Source: Allacma fusca (taxonomy: Eukaryota; Arthropoda; Collembola; Symphypleona; Sminthuridae). Taken from it: a DNA stretch of 64,000 nt. Shown piece by piece: positions 31,186 through 42,487 of this stretch. Numbering within the stretch: position 1 is the stretch's first letter; each line of letters starts with the position of its first letter. The notes below the pieces were generated by a model, which worked only from the letters and a program-made list of their open reading frames with translations, made no database searches and had not been told where the DNA came from. Position numbers and translations under genes: made by a program. The DNA lies in assembly GCA_947179485.1 (NCBI GenBank), contig OX359245.1, forward strand, positions 77,673,067-77,737,066. Reading direction: 5' to 3'.

Positions 31186-32515
31186 CTTGTATTTGTATTA
31201 GAGCATTGAGCATTCTACTTTGTAATCCTTTTTAGCAGCATTTGAACTTGCAAAAGCAAAATCTTGTATTGATTTCTATTTATTTAAGTGCTTTAATCCT
31301 CCGTTAATGAACAGTTCTGAAATAATTCAAGCCAAATCCAGATTACGGCAGATTCCGTTTATAAAATGGCAACGGACAGTCTACTGCCAATTGTAATTAT
31401 TCCTTGTGTCAACTTGTAACGAGTTTTTATAAGGTATAGTCAGTGGTTCTCATGTATGTACTTGAGTTATACACGCATGTGAATGTTGTCTAAAATAATA
31501 AACTAGTTTTTTTAAAATGCCGAACCTAGAATTGATTCTTGTAAATTGATCGGTCCTGCACGCCTCTAATTTAGCATAAACGTCTAGCTTCATCGACAGA
31601 GGATAAACTGTATTTACATACGATAATATTGAATTTTTTTCCCTAGGAATCATATTTATAGCATATATTTAGAATTTAGGAGCCTTTTTATGCTTATATT
31701 AAAATTATATTATTTTAGGCTGAGATTAAATTGCACGGCTATTCAGTGAACAGGTTGTATATTGCGTAGTGTGGCTTTTTTTGTACTGCGTGGAGTAGTG
31801 TGATAGTTGTAGTTTAGAGTAAAACTAATTTTTAGCTTCCGGCATGTAGTGGTAGAGTAGAGTAAAGGTGCTGTCTGAAAGTAAAACTCTACTGGAAAGT
31901 AGTGTAGTCTTTAGAGTAGTGTCGTGTAGTGCAAAATTGAATGGCCACATATGCCTGATAGTAGTAAATAATTTTCATGGGATAAGCTCAATAATCCTTG
32001 CCATCAACGTTTAATGCTCAATCAAGCCGACTAATCAGCTTTCTCAGTGATTCGTCCTTTCATAAATATGACTTTTCCAGTGACAGAGCTTCCGCAAGCA
32101 TCTATTTTTTTATTCAACTAGTTTGTGGAAATGTGAAACAAAAGTACCGATTTCGTTTAATGTGAATCAACAAAGCATTGGCAGTCACATATGAAGAATA
32201 ACCAGTTGAATCGTTTAAGAACCCAGAATATTTTAAGGAGTTGGCTTGTAAGTAATTATCCTGTGTTCAAAGACGTTTATCGCTATTAAATCCGTATGCT
32301 TATTTAAAAGGAGTCTTTGAACTCAAATCCTTCCCCTTCTACATATAACTGAAGCTTTCAATTGTCAATTGCAGCTGGAATTCTTCAAATTGTTTAGAAT
32401 AATTTTATATCCCTTTTCTGGAAATAATTTTGAGTTTGCTGAAATCGGTCTAGTTTTATTTGATTCGTACAAATCCAAGCATTTGCACACAAGAGTATTT
32501 TCTCCTAGGTCTATC
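31186..32515. other. No gene recognised
   Basis: AT-rich. TAGTG-type motifs at 31760-31940 resemble those at 27465-27730, so an older element may have been split by the 3328-bp insertion. A 99-codon plus ORF at 32369 acquires meaning only where it overlaps the receptor fragment at 32516. Confidence 0.4.
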
Positions 32516-32668
32516 ATGTTTGGTAAGTTATTTTATGTTGGGTTTTGGTGGAACCAGTATCTTCACCATTTACCCTACAAGTGGTCCCCTAGGAAAAAGA
32601 AGGCCAGAAACCATGAATTTATTCCAAGAAAAAAATGCGTATACATAATTACATATATGCAACAATAA
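32516..32668 (+). pseudogene. Gustatory-receptor-like N-terminal fragment, plus strand
   Basis: Reads MFGKLFYVGFWWNQYLHHLP then PYKWSP, matching the N-terminus of the receptors at 35396 and 43855 but on the opposite strand. Homology fades after about 32600, and the transmembrane body is absent. A truncated, inverted duplicate. Confidence 0.7.
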
Positions 32669-32775
32669 TGATACTACGGAGTTAGCACAAAAATGTCATT
32701 CATAAATTTTCGAAAACAAGGAACACATTCCGGGGATTTAACATTCGAATGTGATTTTGTGCAAACATATTCTCC

Positions 32776-35396
32776 CTAGAACAAAACGAGTAAATCCACA
32801 GAACTTTTGAAAATGAACTGCAGCATTGTGAGGACCATTCCCATATCGCAGAAATAAAATTTCCCCACAAAGATTTTTACAGGTTGACAGCTTTTCAGGA
32901 ATCTCCGGAAATATGGAGGATGGTGTTTCCGTCCCCAACTCTCCATCATGTCCTCTGAATCTTTATAAGATTTACCAATTAAGGTAAACGTAAGGACCAA
33001 GAATGACAGGAAAAACAAAGCAATGAATGCGAACAGGAAGCACGGGAAACCCTCGAGGCGTACAGCACCATATATGCCTATGACCAGTGCTCGGCACGGG
33101 TACGAAAAATCGGTACCCGTACCCGTATCCGTACCCGAAGTGCGGGTATTTCAATAACTGGTATCTATACCCATACCCATACCCGAGTATCCGGGTACAA
33201 ATTTTTCGTACCCGTACCCGCAATGTTATCTCAATCCATGTACCTGTACCCTTATTATACCCGTACCCGAAAATACTCGAAAATAGTACCCATACTCGGG
33301 TTTCTCAGTGTCGTACCCGTACTCGTACCCGGGTACTTTATCCAGATTTGTTGTAATGTAATACATAGTACGTTATATGTAATAATGTATGACACCTGAG
33401 TAGGTAATTTTGACTAGCTAGAGAGGTATTTGACATTATAATATTTTTATTGAAGAGTAGAAAACTATAAGCGTTTTTGATTAGAAGTAAAATTATCCCC
33501 ATTTGATTGTTTATGGGCTGATGGGCGAAGTATTTTAAAGCACCCAGTTCATATGTACATGCATTTTTGGCTTGGGACTTGGCGACTCGATTTTTCACTT
33601 CTTGATTTACATTAATTTTCTCACCTCAGTAGTTCTGTGTACATGTAACTTATTAATATTTTGTTACAAATATCCGCCTTTTCCTAATCAACTACCAATT
33701 ACAAAAAATATCTTGCCATCCAACTCATCGGAACTCTAATTTTTAAATTGTATTCATTGTGGCTAATGAAGTATCACGTGCATACGTGTCAATCAGACTA
33801 TTTATGCAATTAGTAACAAATTACTACATTATGAAGGCGTTTTGTATAAAATTTCGTTGAATCCTATTCTCCACTTCTATTTTGATACTATTCCTCGTCT
33901 GTTTATTAATTATTCTTCCTAAAACCTGTTTCCATAAAAATATATATTATAGATATAAATATATATTTTAGCAACACAGTCTGAAATACAGTTACTGCAT
34001 GTCGTAAGGTTAAAAGGGTATTAAAAATAAGCTTTATGTATTCAGAATTACTAAAAATACAGACAGAATTTTCCAACGGAAGTTCCATTATTTTCATAAA
34101 ATTCATCAAAATGTCTCAAATCTCAACATATCCAAATACTCGGGTACAATGGTCGCGGGTACGGGTAAATGACACCATTATACCCGTACCCGGTGGGTAT
34201 ATACCCATTTAGAAATCCTTGTACCCGTACCCATACCCGTATCCGTACCCGAAATTTTGAGCCGACCAAAGTGTACCCAGGTAGTACCCGGAATTGTTCG
34301 GGTACACAAAATCCGTACCCGGGTAGTACCCATACCCGTACCCATACCCGTTTACCCGAGTATTACCCATACCCGTGCCGAGCACTGCCTATGACCACAA
34401 TCCCTTGAAATAACCATCCAAAGGAGGGAATGACCAGGGGGCAAAATATCTCAAAGCCTTTCCCAAGTATTATTTGACATCTGCGGTACTCCTTCTGAAA
34501 ATGCCGACTTTCCCGGAAACAGTTCCTTGTTTGATACTGGTCTCCACAAAGGCTATAAAAATGCATCCATTAGATTTAATTACTTTTATTGGGGGTAGAA
34601 TTGTCCAGATATTTGTATAAAGGGCATAAAGGGTTTTGACTGTAAAATGTCACCTAAATTCCTTCGAGATAAAAACAAGTGTAAAGATGGCGTCTAATCC
34701 GAAAAAACTATATACCAAGTAATTAGACATTAGAACGGTTCCCAATTCCCAAATAAGTATTGAATTTAGGATCCGAAGTAGGACTGACAACTGCCAAGAA
34801 TTGACTTGCATGACCGACACGAATAGGAACGGAAGATTAGGTTGTAATAGAGTAATTGCTACGAAAGTGTATGTCAGGACAATACTGCCAACCCAGATGC
34901 AACCATAAATCTTTTCCGACTGGTCTCCTTTAATTTGTGTACGGTCCTTCATATACGATCCTATTGAAAGCAACAATGATATTTTTTTTATTTCCGGACT
35001 GACGCTAGTATTTTGAAATCCCAGAACCTTACCTATAAGATAGTTACAGTAGCGCGTATACTCTCGAATAAAATCTGGTGTTTCTTCCACTACAAGCCAT
35101 TGATTAATTACGAAGAAGAAATGAATCACGAAAATAATTGTCAGAAAAACTGAGACAACTGAGTAGTAAGCTTGTATTACAGATCCGTCCATCTCCTGGA
35201 CCGAATGATATGTTCGTACGAAACTCCATATTAAGAAGAGTGTAAACACAATTCGATGCAGATGCCATCCGATCCGGTCTTTAAATCCATTCTTCAAGGT
35301 CAGTGTCCTTTCTAGGGGGTCCCAATTGTAAGGTAAATGGTGGAGGTATTGGTTCCACCAAAAGTCAACATACAAGTATTTCCCCTGACCCAGCAT
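32776..35396 (-). pseudogene. Gustatory-receptor-like gene split by hAT-like insertion
   Basis: Exons 1-2 occupy 35396-34650: MLGQGKYLYVDFWWNQYLHH, the DRIGWHL and YHSVQEMDGS motifs, and several hydrophobic segments. The open frame runs through a likely 72-nt intron (GTAAGG...TTCAATAG) that is a multiple of three and stop-free. Exon 3 is in two pieces, 34396-34570 and 32776-33084, separated by a 1303-bp insertion within the VVIG codons. Relative to the intact paralogue (42488-43855), exon 3 also has a 2-nt deletion near 34555 and stop codons just upstream. The C-terminal piece keeps KHHPPYFRRFLKSC and the final hydrophobic segment. Probably dead. Confidence 0.82.
33085..34387. mobile_element. 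Non-autonomous hAT-like element, 1303 bp, in receptor exon
   Basis: TIR CAGTGCTCGGCACGGGTA at both ends; 8-bp target duplication CCTATGAC at 33077-33084 and 34388-34395. Subterminal regions are packed with GGGTACGGGTA/TACCCGTACCC units in both orientations. No transposase. The PYPYPYP-type ORFs are frames of the repeats. Confidence 0.93.
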
Positions 35397-35790
35397 GGGT
35401 CTACCTATTAGGTGCGTGAGCTGTTCTTTTGATTTTTCCTAAATTGAACCATAGTAGACTCGGACAAAAATTTCTCGTTAAGATAATTTTTTAGAAATGC
35501 GTTTCAATATTTTTGAATCATATTGACGGTCCCGCAGAGTAGGATCTTAGATCATTCCAACAAATGCCTTATTTATATTGAAGTGTATTGCTTTTGTCTT
35601 GTTGTATTTATTCAATTTAAAAAATCTAGAGGGATTGAGCCTCAATGTAATACTTTTAATACTAACAAGAAAACATGCTTAATATTTTGTTTACATTATG
35701 ATCCCTATCCCTACTATAATATAAATGGCGGGTGACATGTGTCCGTCACACCATTTTATTGGATGCGCAAGCGCCCTTTATGGGTTTGTC
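35225..35790. repeat. Segmental duplication partner of 24649-25235
   Basis: Receptor exon 1 and upstream sequence similar to 24649-25235. The similarity ends near 35790, shortly before a small palindromic element. Confidence 0.8.
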
Positions 35791-35802
35791 CTGGCTCGCG
35801 CT

Positions 35803-36081
35803 TGGACCCAGCCCTTGTACGAACGGCCTTAATAAACAGTAACCAAAAATTTAATTAAAAGCTTTTTTACTTCTGAGTCTGCACTAAAACTAGGACAACA
35901 TTACTTACTTGGTGTTGATCTAGAAGTGTTTGAATTCAAAAGGACTCATTCAAAGACTGTTATTGGTCACCACAAAGTTAGTAAATGTGGTCCCAATTTT
36001 GGCACGGAAGTGAAATTGTAATCAAGCTTTTTAATGTATTGGCTTGCTTTTTATTAAGGCCGTTCGTAGAACGGGTCTAAT
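35803..36081. mobile_element. Candidate palindromic MITE, about 0.27 kb
   Basis: TACGAACGGCCTTAATAA at 35818-35835 is matched in inverse by TTATTAAGGCCGTTCGTA at 36051-36068, with weaker pairing outward (GACCCAGCCCTTG against GAACGGGTC). The target duplication is unclear, so the ends are approximate. Confidence 0.55.
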
Positions 36082-36469
36082 ACTCAACACTAGTATTTAA
36101 TATAGTTTATTAAATAATAATGTAATAAATATAATGTAATTGTTTATACAGTATTAATCTAGTAATATTAATAATAATGGGGTATTCAACGATATGTTTA
36201 TGTAATACAATATACACAATTGTCGTGAGTTACTTCAATAGAACTTGCGCGTGCCTACTTTCAGATTTCTGCTTAACTAAGTATCATTAAATGTTTCCAA
36301 GCGTGTCTATATTGTGGAAAATTTGATTTGCTGTAGTGGAAACTAATGGGAAGAATCTATTTTGGAGAAAATCTATTTCGCAAAAACCAATTTGAATGAT
36401 TTAGTTTGAACAAAAACCAATCGAAATAACTATACATTGAATTAACTTAAACTCTGGAGAGGAAAAAAA

Positions 36470-36985
36470 CCTTGGGAAAAAATCCTGGGTATGGCATATG
36501 GTGCTGGTATTGGCTCCACCCAGGGTTGGCAAGTGACAAGAAATGGCCTGGGCGTTATTGGCTAAAATCCGGTTCTTACCGGCTTGGTCCAATTGCTTGG
36601 GTTGGTATAAAATGGTCGTAATTAATATTATCCAAATAAATCCACTGTCCAATAAAAACCGGTTTTAACCAAAACGTACCACCGGCTTGGCTAATATTAC
36701 GCATGCATGAACACACGGTTGCCAAGTGGTCAGAAATGGCCTGGTTATTATTGGTTAAAATCCGGTTCTAACCGGCCCGGACCTGTTGTATAGGTTGGTA
36801 TAAAATGGCCATAATTAATACTATCCAAATAAGTCCACTGTCCAATAAAAACCGGTTGTTACCATTTAATGCCACTGGCTTGGCCTTTATAGATAAAAGC
36901 CGGTTTTTTGCCAACCCTGGCTCCACCAAAATCCAACAAACGTGTATATAAACTTATGTTCCCCGACCTAGCATCCTAGCATAAT
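36470..36985 (-). pseudogene. Gustatory-receptor-like exon 1 remnant split by 399-bp hAT-like element
   Basis: From 36975 the minus strand opens MLGRGT then a stop; after a frameshift it reads FWWSQYQHHMPY, matching the receptor N-terminal FWW-Q-Y-HH-PY motif. The 399-bp element sits inside the TGGTGGAGC codons. Nothing further downstream is recognisable. Confidence 0.72.
36521..36919. mobile_element. Non-autonomous hAT-like element, 399 bp
   Basis: TIR CAGGGTTGGCAA; target duplication GCTCCACC at 36513-36520 and 36920-36927. Internal repeats of AATCCGGTTCT(T/A)ACCGGC and of GGTATAAAATGG(T/C)C. Confidence 0.93.
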
Positions 36986-37976
36986 TAATAACTCAACATT
37001 TCAACTACGTCATGCCATGTCCGTGACTTTGTCATAGCATTAACTGCCACATTATCATCAATGATTCGATTTTTATTTGCAGTGATGGCTTAAATTTAGT
37101 ACTCAAATGCAAGACATAAATCGATAAATCATCTTTTAACTCAACGAATTGAGCTGTAACGTGAGTATTCTTCCTAGGTGTCGTGCCTATCGTGACACTA
37201 ACACCCGCGTAATTGTTTCCTGGGAAGCATATAGGGATAGTGCTAAGGGAAATTCGTTGGGCCTTTTATCGAAAACTATCGGTCTTTGATTGACTAATTC
37301 TTTCTTAGAAATTTAAAAAAATTGAACTCACGTTAGATACAATTTTAATTCGTTTGCAATAAATCTACCCCCTTCGAAATAACGTTCCAAGTGACAAGTT
37401 GATTCAACATGAGAATCAGTCAGTAAATTTATTCTCTAAAATGCCAGAAGAGCAAATTTCGCCACAGGAATGATGGAAAAAAAATTTATACAGGGAGGCC
37501 CGGAGAGACCAGGTGGGAATTTAAGTCTTTTTACATTATATTTGAAGCATTTTCCTTGTACATGATATTACACTTTGTATAACAAATGTAATACGGCAAT
37601 AAACAGATGCGTCTTCTAAAATTGACTGACTAAAATTCGATTTCTTCACTTTCATTATTAAAATCAGTGAATTATAAATCAAGCAGCATAAATTAATTTT
37701 TAATAAGTAGCACACATAAAATATTCTTGAAACAATAACTGAAACATTTCGAAAGCAAATTTAAATAATGTGACTTGAACAAACATTTTCATTGCCAACT
37801 ACGTATGTATTGTTTAGTTTTAAATTAAGACCATTGTAAATAACTTCAATTTATGCATGCATAATTTCATTTTTGCAGGTATGATTCAATTACGACAAAG
37901 AGGTATGTCGGTTGTAGGTAGGGCAGAGTCTCGGGAGTGATTTATGTAGGCAAAAATGTAGGTTGTACGTAAGAAT
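36986..37976. other. No gene recognised
   Basis: AT-rich sequence with only short random ORFs. Confidence 0.5.
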
Positions 37977-38815
37977 TAGGCATGTTCATATCGTTCGATT
38001 TTAAAATATCGTTCATATCGGTATCGTTCTGTGAAAAATTTCCGATAACGATATCGAGGAACTATATAACGATATATATATCACGTTGTGGCTTCTGGCA
38101 TTATTTAACAACAATTAACGGAACTTTAATTTCGTGTACAAGTTGATCATTATTACTAAGGCTCCTTAAGAACCAAATTTTCAACCCAAATTAGCACAGA
38201 TTACATATTATTCCAAGTACATGAGTCATTAAGGCATTGAGTTATAGGATAATACAAGATAATAATGCAAGGCATCAGTATGGGTAAGAAAACATTAAAA
38301 CTACACATAATAATTACACCATCGAATTTCTGTTCATCAATATATTGACAACTGACGACCGAATTCGGATAACCTTATTAGGGAACTTAAGTCATTAAAG
38401 TTTCTAACTTCTTTAAAGTATTCAAACTAAAGTCAACAAAATAGAGAAAATCCAAAATTATAGTTGCGCATGTTTATTCGGAAAAATGCTAAATCCTGTG
38501 TATTAGAATGACGGCCAGTTCATTAATGTCAAATGTTAAATGGATCAGGCATAAAATAAAAAAATATCTTCAATATGTTCAGATCGAATTTGGTGTGGTA
38601 TAATTTTTTGAAGTCGTAAAATGATTTTGTCCCCAAGCTTTGCTCGCATTTTTGTCAAAAAATGTGCAATTCTTGTGATTACTGGCGAATGTAAGATATA
38701 ATTACGTGACGATATATCGTCGGGAAACCCCGATAAATATCGTGCTATATCGTTTCTAAAAAATGTGCGATATGAACGATAATATCGTATCGGTATATCG
38801 TTATGAACATGCCTA
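37977..38815. mobile_element. Non-autonomous hAT-like element, 839 bp (TAGG ends)
   Basis: TIR TAGGCATGTTCATA; target duplication GTAAGAAT at 37969-37976 and 38816-38823. Subterminal ATATCGTT/AACGATAT motifs recur at both ends. TAGG termini resemble the Ac branch of hAT. No transposase. Confidence 0.92.
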
Positions 38816-38823
38816 GTAAGAAT

Positions 38824-40149
38824 CTAAAAATAGGTAGGATTTAAGGTATGCCAATACTTTGCCCAGCTTTGGTTCCAGTCTAATGTAGATGTCGCTTTTG
38901 TCCAGTGCGTTCAAACGTTCAATGATAAATATTATTTCAAGTGTCTAATACTGGCAACAATATTGGTATTAAGTGGTTTTTTCTCATGACTCATAACATT
39001 ATATTTAAAGCACATTCTGGAATTATCAAATTTGCTCTTCGTACTATCAGCTTTAAATTGCTTGTAAGTTTCCAATCTGAGATTATTTTGACCCGTCTCG
39101 GCCTATTCCTGGCATTTATTGAATGAATCTTTTACATTAATTTTTGTACAAATATTAGTTAACTATCAGTTAGTGTAAATAATTAATGTCAATAGCAAAT
39201 TTAATTATCTATCCAGGATTAACACAGGTTTCACTTCAACGTAGGTTAGCAGTTCTTCGACTTGTACCAGTATGGAGGTATAATTACATATATAACGATA
39301 TAACTAATTACTAAACTTGAGCATTGGGTTGATACTGAAACGATTTAAGGACGTGTACACACATGCGGGAATAATGTATTTCAGTCCCTCTTCATTCTTC
39401 GAAATATTTTCAGAAGCTAAGATTTTGCCGACAGATGGCTAATGTTAATGTACACTATGGCCCCGGGAACAGGTATTTACTAATATTATTCCCATCCCCA
39501 AGGGGAACATCATGAATTTATTATGCATAGTACCCGATCCCATAACCGGTCCTGTCCCCAAATTTTGGGTCTCATATTTTCGTATCCAAACCGTTCTCGA
39601 AAATTTTGGGAACAAAATTTTTGTATCCATTTCGATCCTCCTCCCGTTCCCAAACACCCGGGTGTCAGCCGTTCTCATGACAAGCACTGATGTAACCCTA
39701 CCTGCGTTTTATGGCTAATACGAAAATAGACCATATACATACCGCATATGCATACAATCCTCTCTTCTAATTTGAGCAAGTGGATAGTGATAGTGACAGT
39801 GACAGTGGTATTGAAAGTGATGTTAGGAATCAAATATTCGCGCGCTCTAGATGCATCGACGACCATAGCACTGCGCAGCTTTTGCATGTAGCTATTTAGT
39901 GCCATCCCGAATTACGCTTGCCTTGCTGAGCTAGCAATTGCTGGCTGTGCACACTCCTAAGATTATATTGGCATTGATGATTTGTACCATATCCCTTCCC
40001 AATTCTTCAAATGACCCAGGACCTTAGTTTGTTTTGCCCCCACTGATTTGAATAGTTAGAAGGCCTGTTACATCTAGGCGAACCTGGTGGGCAAAGGTTA
40101 TTGAGCACCCTTAGGTATGTATGCATATGTATGTAATTAAAAAATAATA
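38824..40149. other. No gene recognised; possible element remnant 39440-39700
   Basis: Short ORFs only. At 39440-39700 GGGAACAGG, CATCCCCAAGGGGAAC, ATTTTGGG and CACCCGGGTG motifs suggest a decayed transposon; its right end may be at the inverse of CAGTGCTTGTCATGAGAACG near 39690, but no left partner was found. Confidence 0.4.
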
Positions 40150-40360
40150 AATACCCCTCCTAAAACATAAGAACACATCCTTCTACAATGCACTGTCTCA
40201 TTGTAAGAACCATTTCCGTATCTCAATAAAAGCAATAAAAATCTCCCAGTGATTTTCAGGGGCTGACACAACTATTCAGAAATCTTCAGAAATACGGACA
40301 ATGATGCTCCCGTTTCCAAATTTCCAACATCTCTGAAGATTTTTGACACTTCGATAATAA
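40150..40360 (-). pseudogene. Gustatory-receptor-like C-terminal remnant
   Basis: The minus strand reads HHCPYF, stop, RFLNSC, SP, stop, then GDFYCFY and EMVLTM, matching KHHSPYFRRFLNSCSPLTIT and GSFYWCDLGMVIKM of the intact receptor at 42488-43855. In-frame stops and indels show it is dead. Confidence 0.68.
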
Positions 40361-40440
40361 GGAAAAAGGGGCGATTCCGATCCCCGGCTTGCCACGGTTG
40401 TCGATGAAGGAATTATTTTTCAAAAACATCTACTTTTGCC

Positions 40441-41093
40441 CAGGGGTCGGATTTTTGTAAATCTCCCTGGAAGATAATTTTAATAATTTAAAACTGGATT
40501 ACGTGATAACATGATATAAGGCTTATATCTGGCGACCACTAACAGTTGATACTTAAGACCAGAAACCTTGTTAGCTGCAGACACCGGTGTTTCGTCCTAT
40601 TTGGGACTCGTCAGTACAGCGCAAACAGAAAAAAATGACTAGCGACTGACTTCGTGAACCGTCAGTGGCAGAATGAAGATTGACGTAGAAAATAAAAATA
40701 TTATTTTCTCAACTTCAAATGCAGCTCGAAATAATTCAATGTTTGTTTTTTGGAAAAGAGATGGTTAATAATAAGATTTTTTTCATTTTCCCTGCTGGTC
40801 ATGATTTCCCTGTTCGAAGCAAGTTTAAAACTCCCTGTTGACAAAATAATTTTCTTGAAACACCCCAACAAATTCAAAAATCCCTGCTGAAAAAAAGGTC
40901 TACAAATTTGAAAATCCCTGCTGATAAAAAATCATTTTCGTAAAACACCTCAACAATTTCGAAAATCCCTGCCAAAAAAAAGGTCAACATATTTGAAAAT
41001 CCCTGTTTGCAATCCCGTTTGAAAATTTCCCTGCTGAAAAAGTTTTTTCCCTGGGAAGATTCTTCCCGTCTTCCTACATAAATCCGACCCCTG
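40441..41093. mobile_element. Non-autonomous hAT-like element, 653 bp
   Basis: TIR CAGGGGTCGGATTT at both ends; flanks CTTTTGCC (40433-40440) and ATTTTGCC (41094-41101) form an 8-bp duplication with one mismatch. Its right half contains repeated AAAATCCCTGCTGAAAAAA units. Similar units at 45430-45530 suggest another, incomplete relative. Confidence 0.85.
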
Positions 41094-41101
41094 ATTTTGC
41101 C

Positions 41102-42487
41102 GAGCATGTTGAGATGCAGTATTGCGCCATGAAGAAATCAAACCTGTTAAGCAGTTTCACACAATCAATACGATTTCGTCGGTTTCATTTTCATCGCTGA
41201 ATTGTACAAACGCTTCCAAATCTTGTAGTTTTGAATTGCCGGAATCTTTACGGAATTGTGTTGTAATATCTGCTGAAGCTTGCTTGCACGTGGATGTCTG
41301 CATTGTGAATTTAACTGTATGCTTTCTTCGAACGTTACTGTAAAAATTATATTGTACATTACACGTTCCAGAAATTGAACCCCAAATTGCGGTTCAGTGT
41401 AACCAGGTTTTATTTTCCAGTCGTCCCCTAGTTTTGGTTGCCATATAAACTGGCAGTAGGGCAAGATGGCGAGTAGTCACAAAAAATTAAATTAATACAA
41501 ACAAGTGTATGCTCACACGAAGTTCAATATTCAGTGAGACTTGCTACTACGTGCATTGAGAAACCGGTACTTTGCAAGTTTTACATATTTTAAAATTAAC
41601 TAGATCGGAGCAAGCACCAATGATGGCGGAAATAGGGCGTTCTATGAGCATCGCCTATTTATGCCAATTTTGCCAAGGCAAAATAGATTATATGCCAATT
41701 CTGCCAGAATGGCATAAAGAATCTGTTTATGCCCATGTGAATAAATGCCCTAAATGCCTGCCAAATATGCCATTTACGCCATGGCATTTAAAAATCGAAA
41801 AACCCTAGTTACACTGCCCATCTATAACCTCGACATCTGCCTCGTAGTCTACTACAAGCACTACATGCTCCATATATGTACACCGAAAAGCAACAATTAC
41901 TTTATGTAAAACCAGCAATTTGTTTCGCATTTTAGCTCACAACTGCGGGTATCAAAATGAATCAGAATACCGCTTCACGTTTATTCATACAGTAAGGAGT
42001 CAGTTATAATTCCTCATATTATATCCAGACACGCTTTTCTTGCAGTTGGAAAAACTAAAGCATTGTTTAATTTGCAATGATTCATATGAACCTGTATTAA
42101 CCGATTTTTTGAATGCAAATAAAAATATTGTAAGCAAAAATGTTCATACAAGCCCAAATTACTATTTCATTCCAACTAAACACAATTGTACAATAAAAGA
42201 TTATTTATAAATAAAAATTGGTTTACCCTTGAATCTTATGCATGCTTAAGTGATGTCTTATTTACCGCACTTCTTATAATGCATAACCAGTATTGTAATA
42301 TGTATTTTGATACATGTTCCTCATAAGAGCATACCGTTATAAGAGCGCTTTTGAAGTGCTTTTAGAGGTGCTCTTATAGCGAGAGTGCACTGTAGTTCAA
42401 GCAAAGAAGCAATGAATGATTCTAATAGGCATTGCTTTCAAAAATTGGAATCTTAAAATTAGAAAAATATAATTCCACATAACCCGT
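41102..42487. other. No gene recognised
   Basis: A 99-codon minus ORF (41165-41464) has no familiar motif. 41640-41810 is rich in ATGCC units and looks repeat-derived. Near 42318-42392, TATAAGAGC and its inverse GCTCTTATA lie close together and the sequence ends GCGAGAGTGCACTGTA, like a pogo/Tc1-type terminus. Confidence 0.4.

Noticed and set aside
33087-34408. ORFs rich in PYPYPYP and TRTRTR
   Set aside because: Translations of GGGTACGG-type repeats inside a hAT-like element.
35395-35397. The 248-codon receptor ORF as a complete intronless gene
   Set aside because: Comparison with the 43855 paralogue shows it contains an intron read as coding and lacks exon 3, which is found broken further on.
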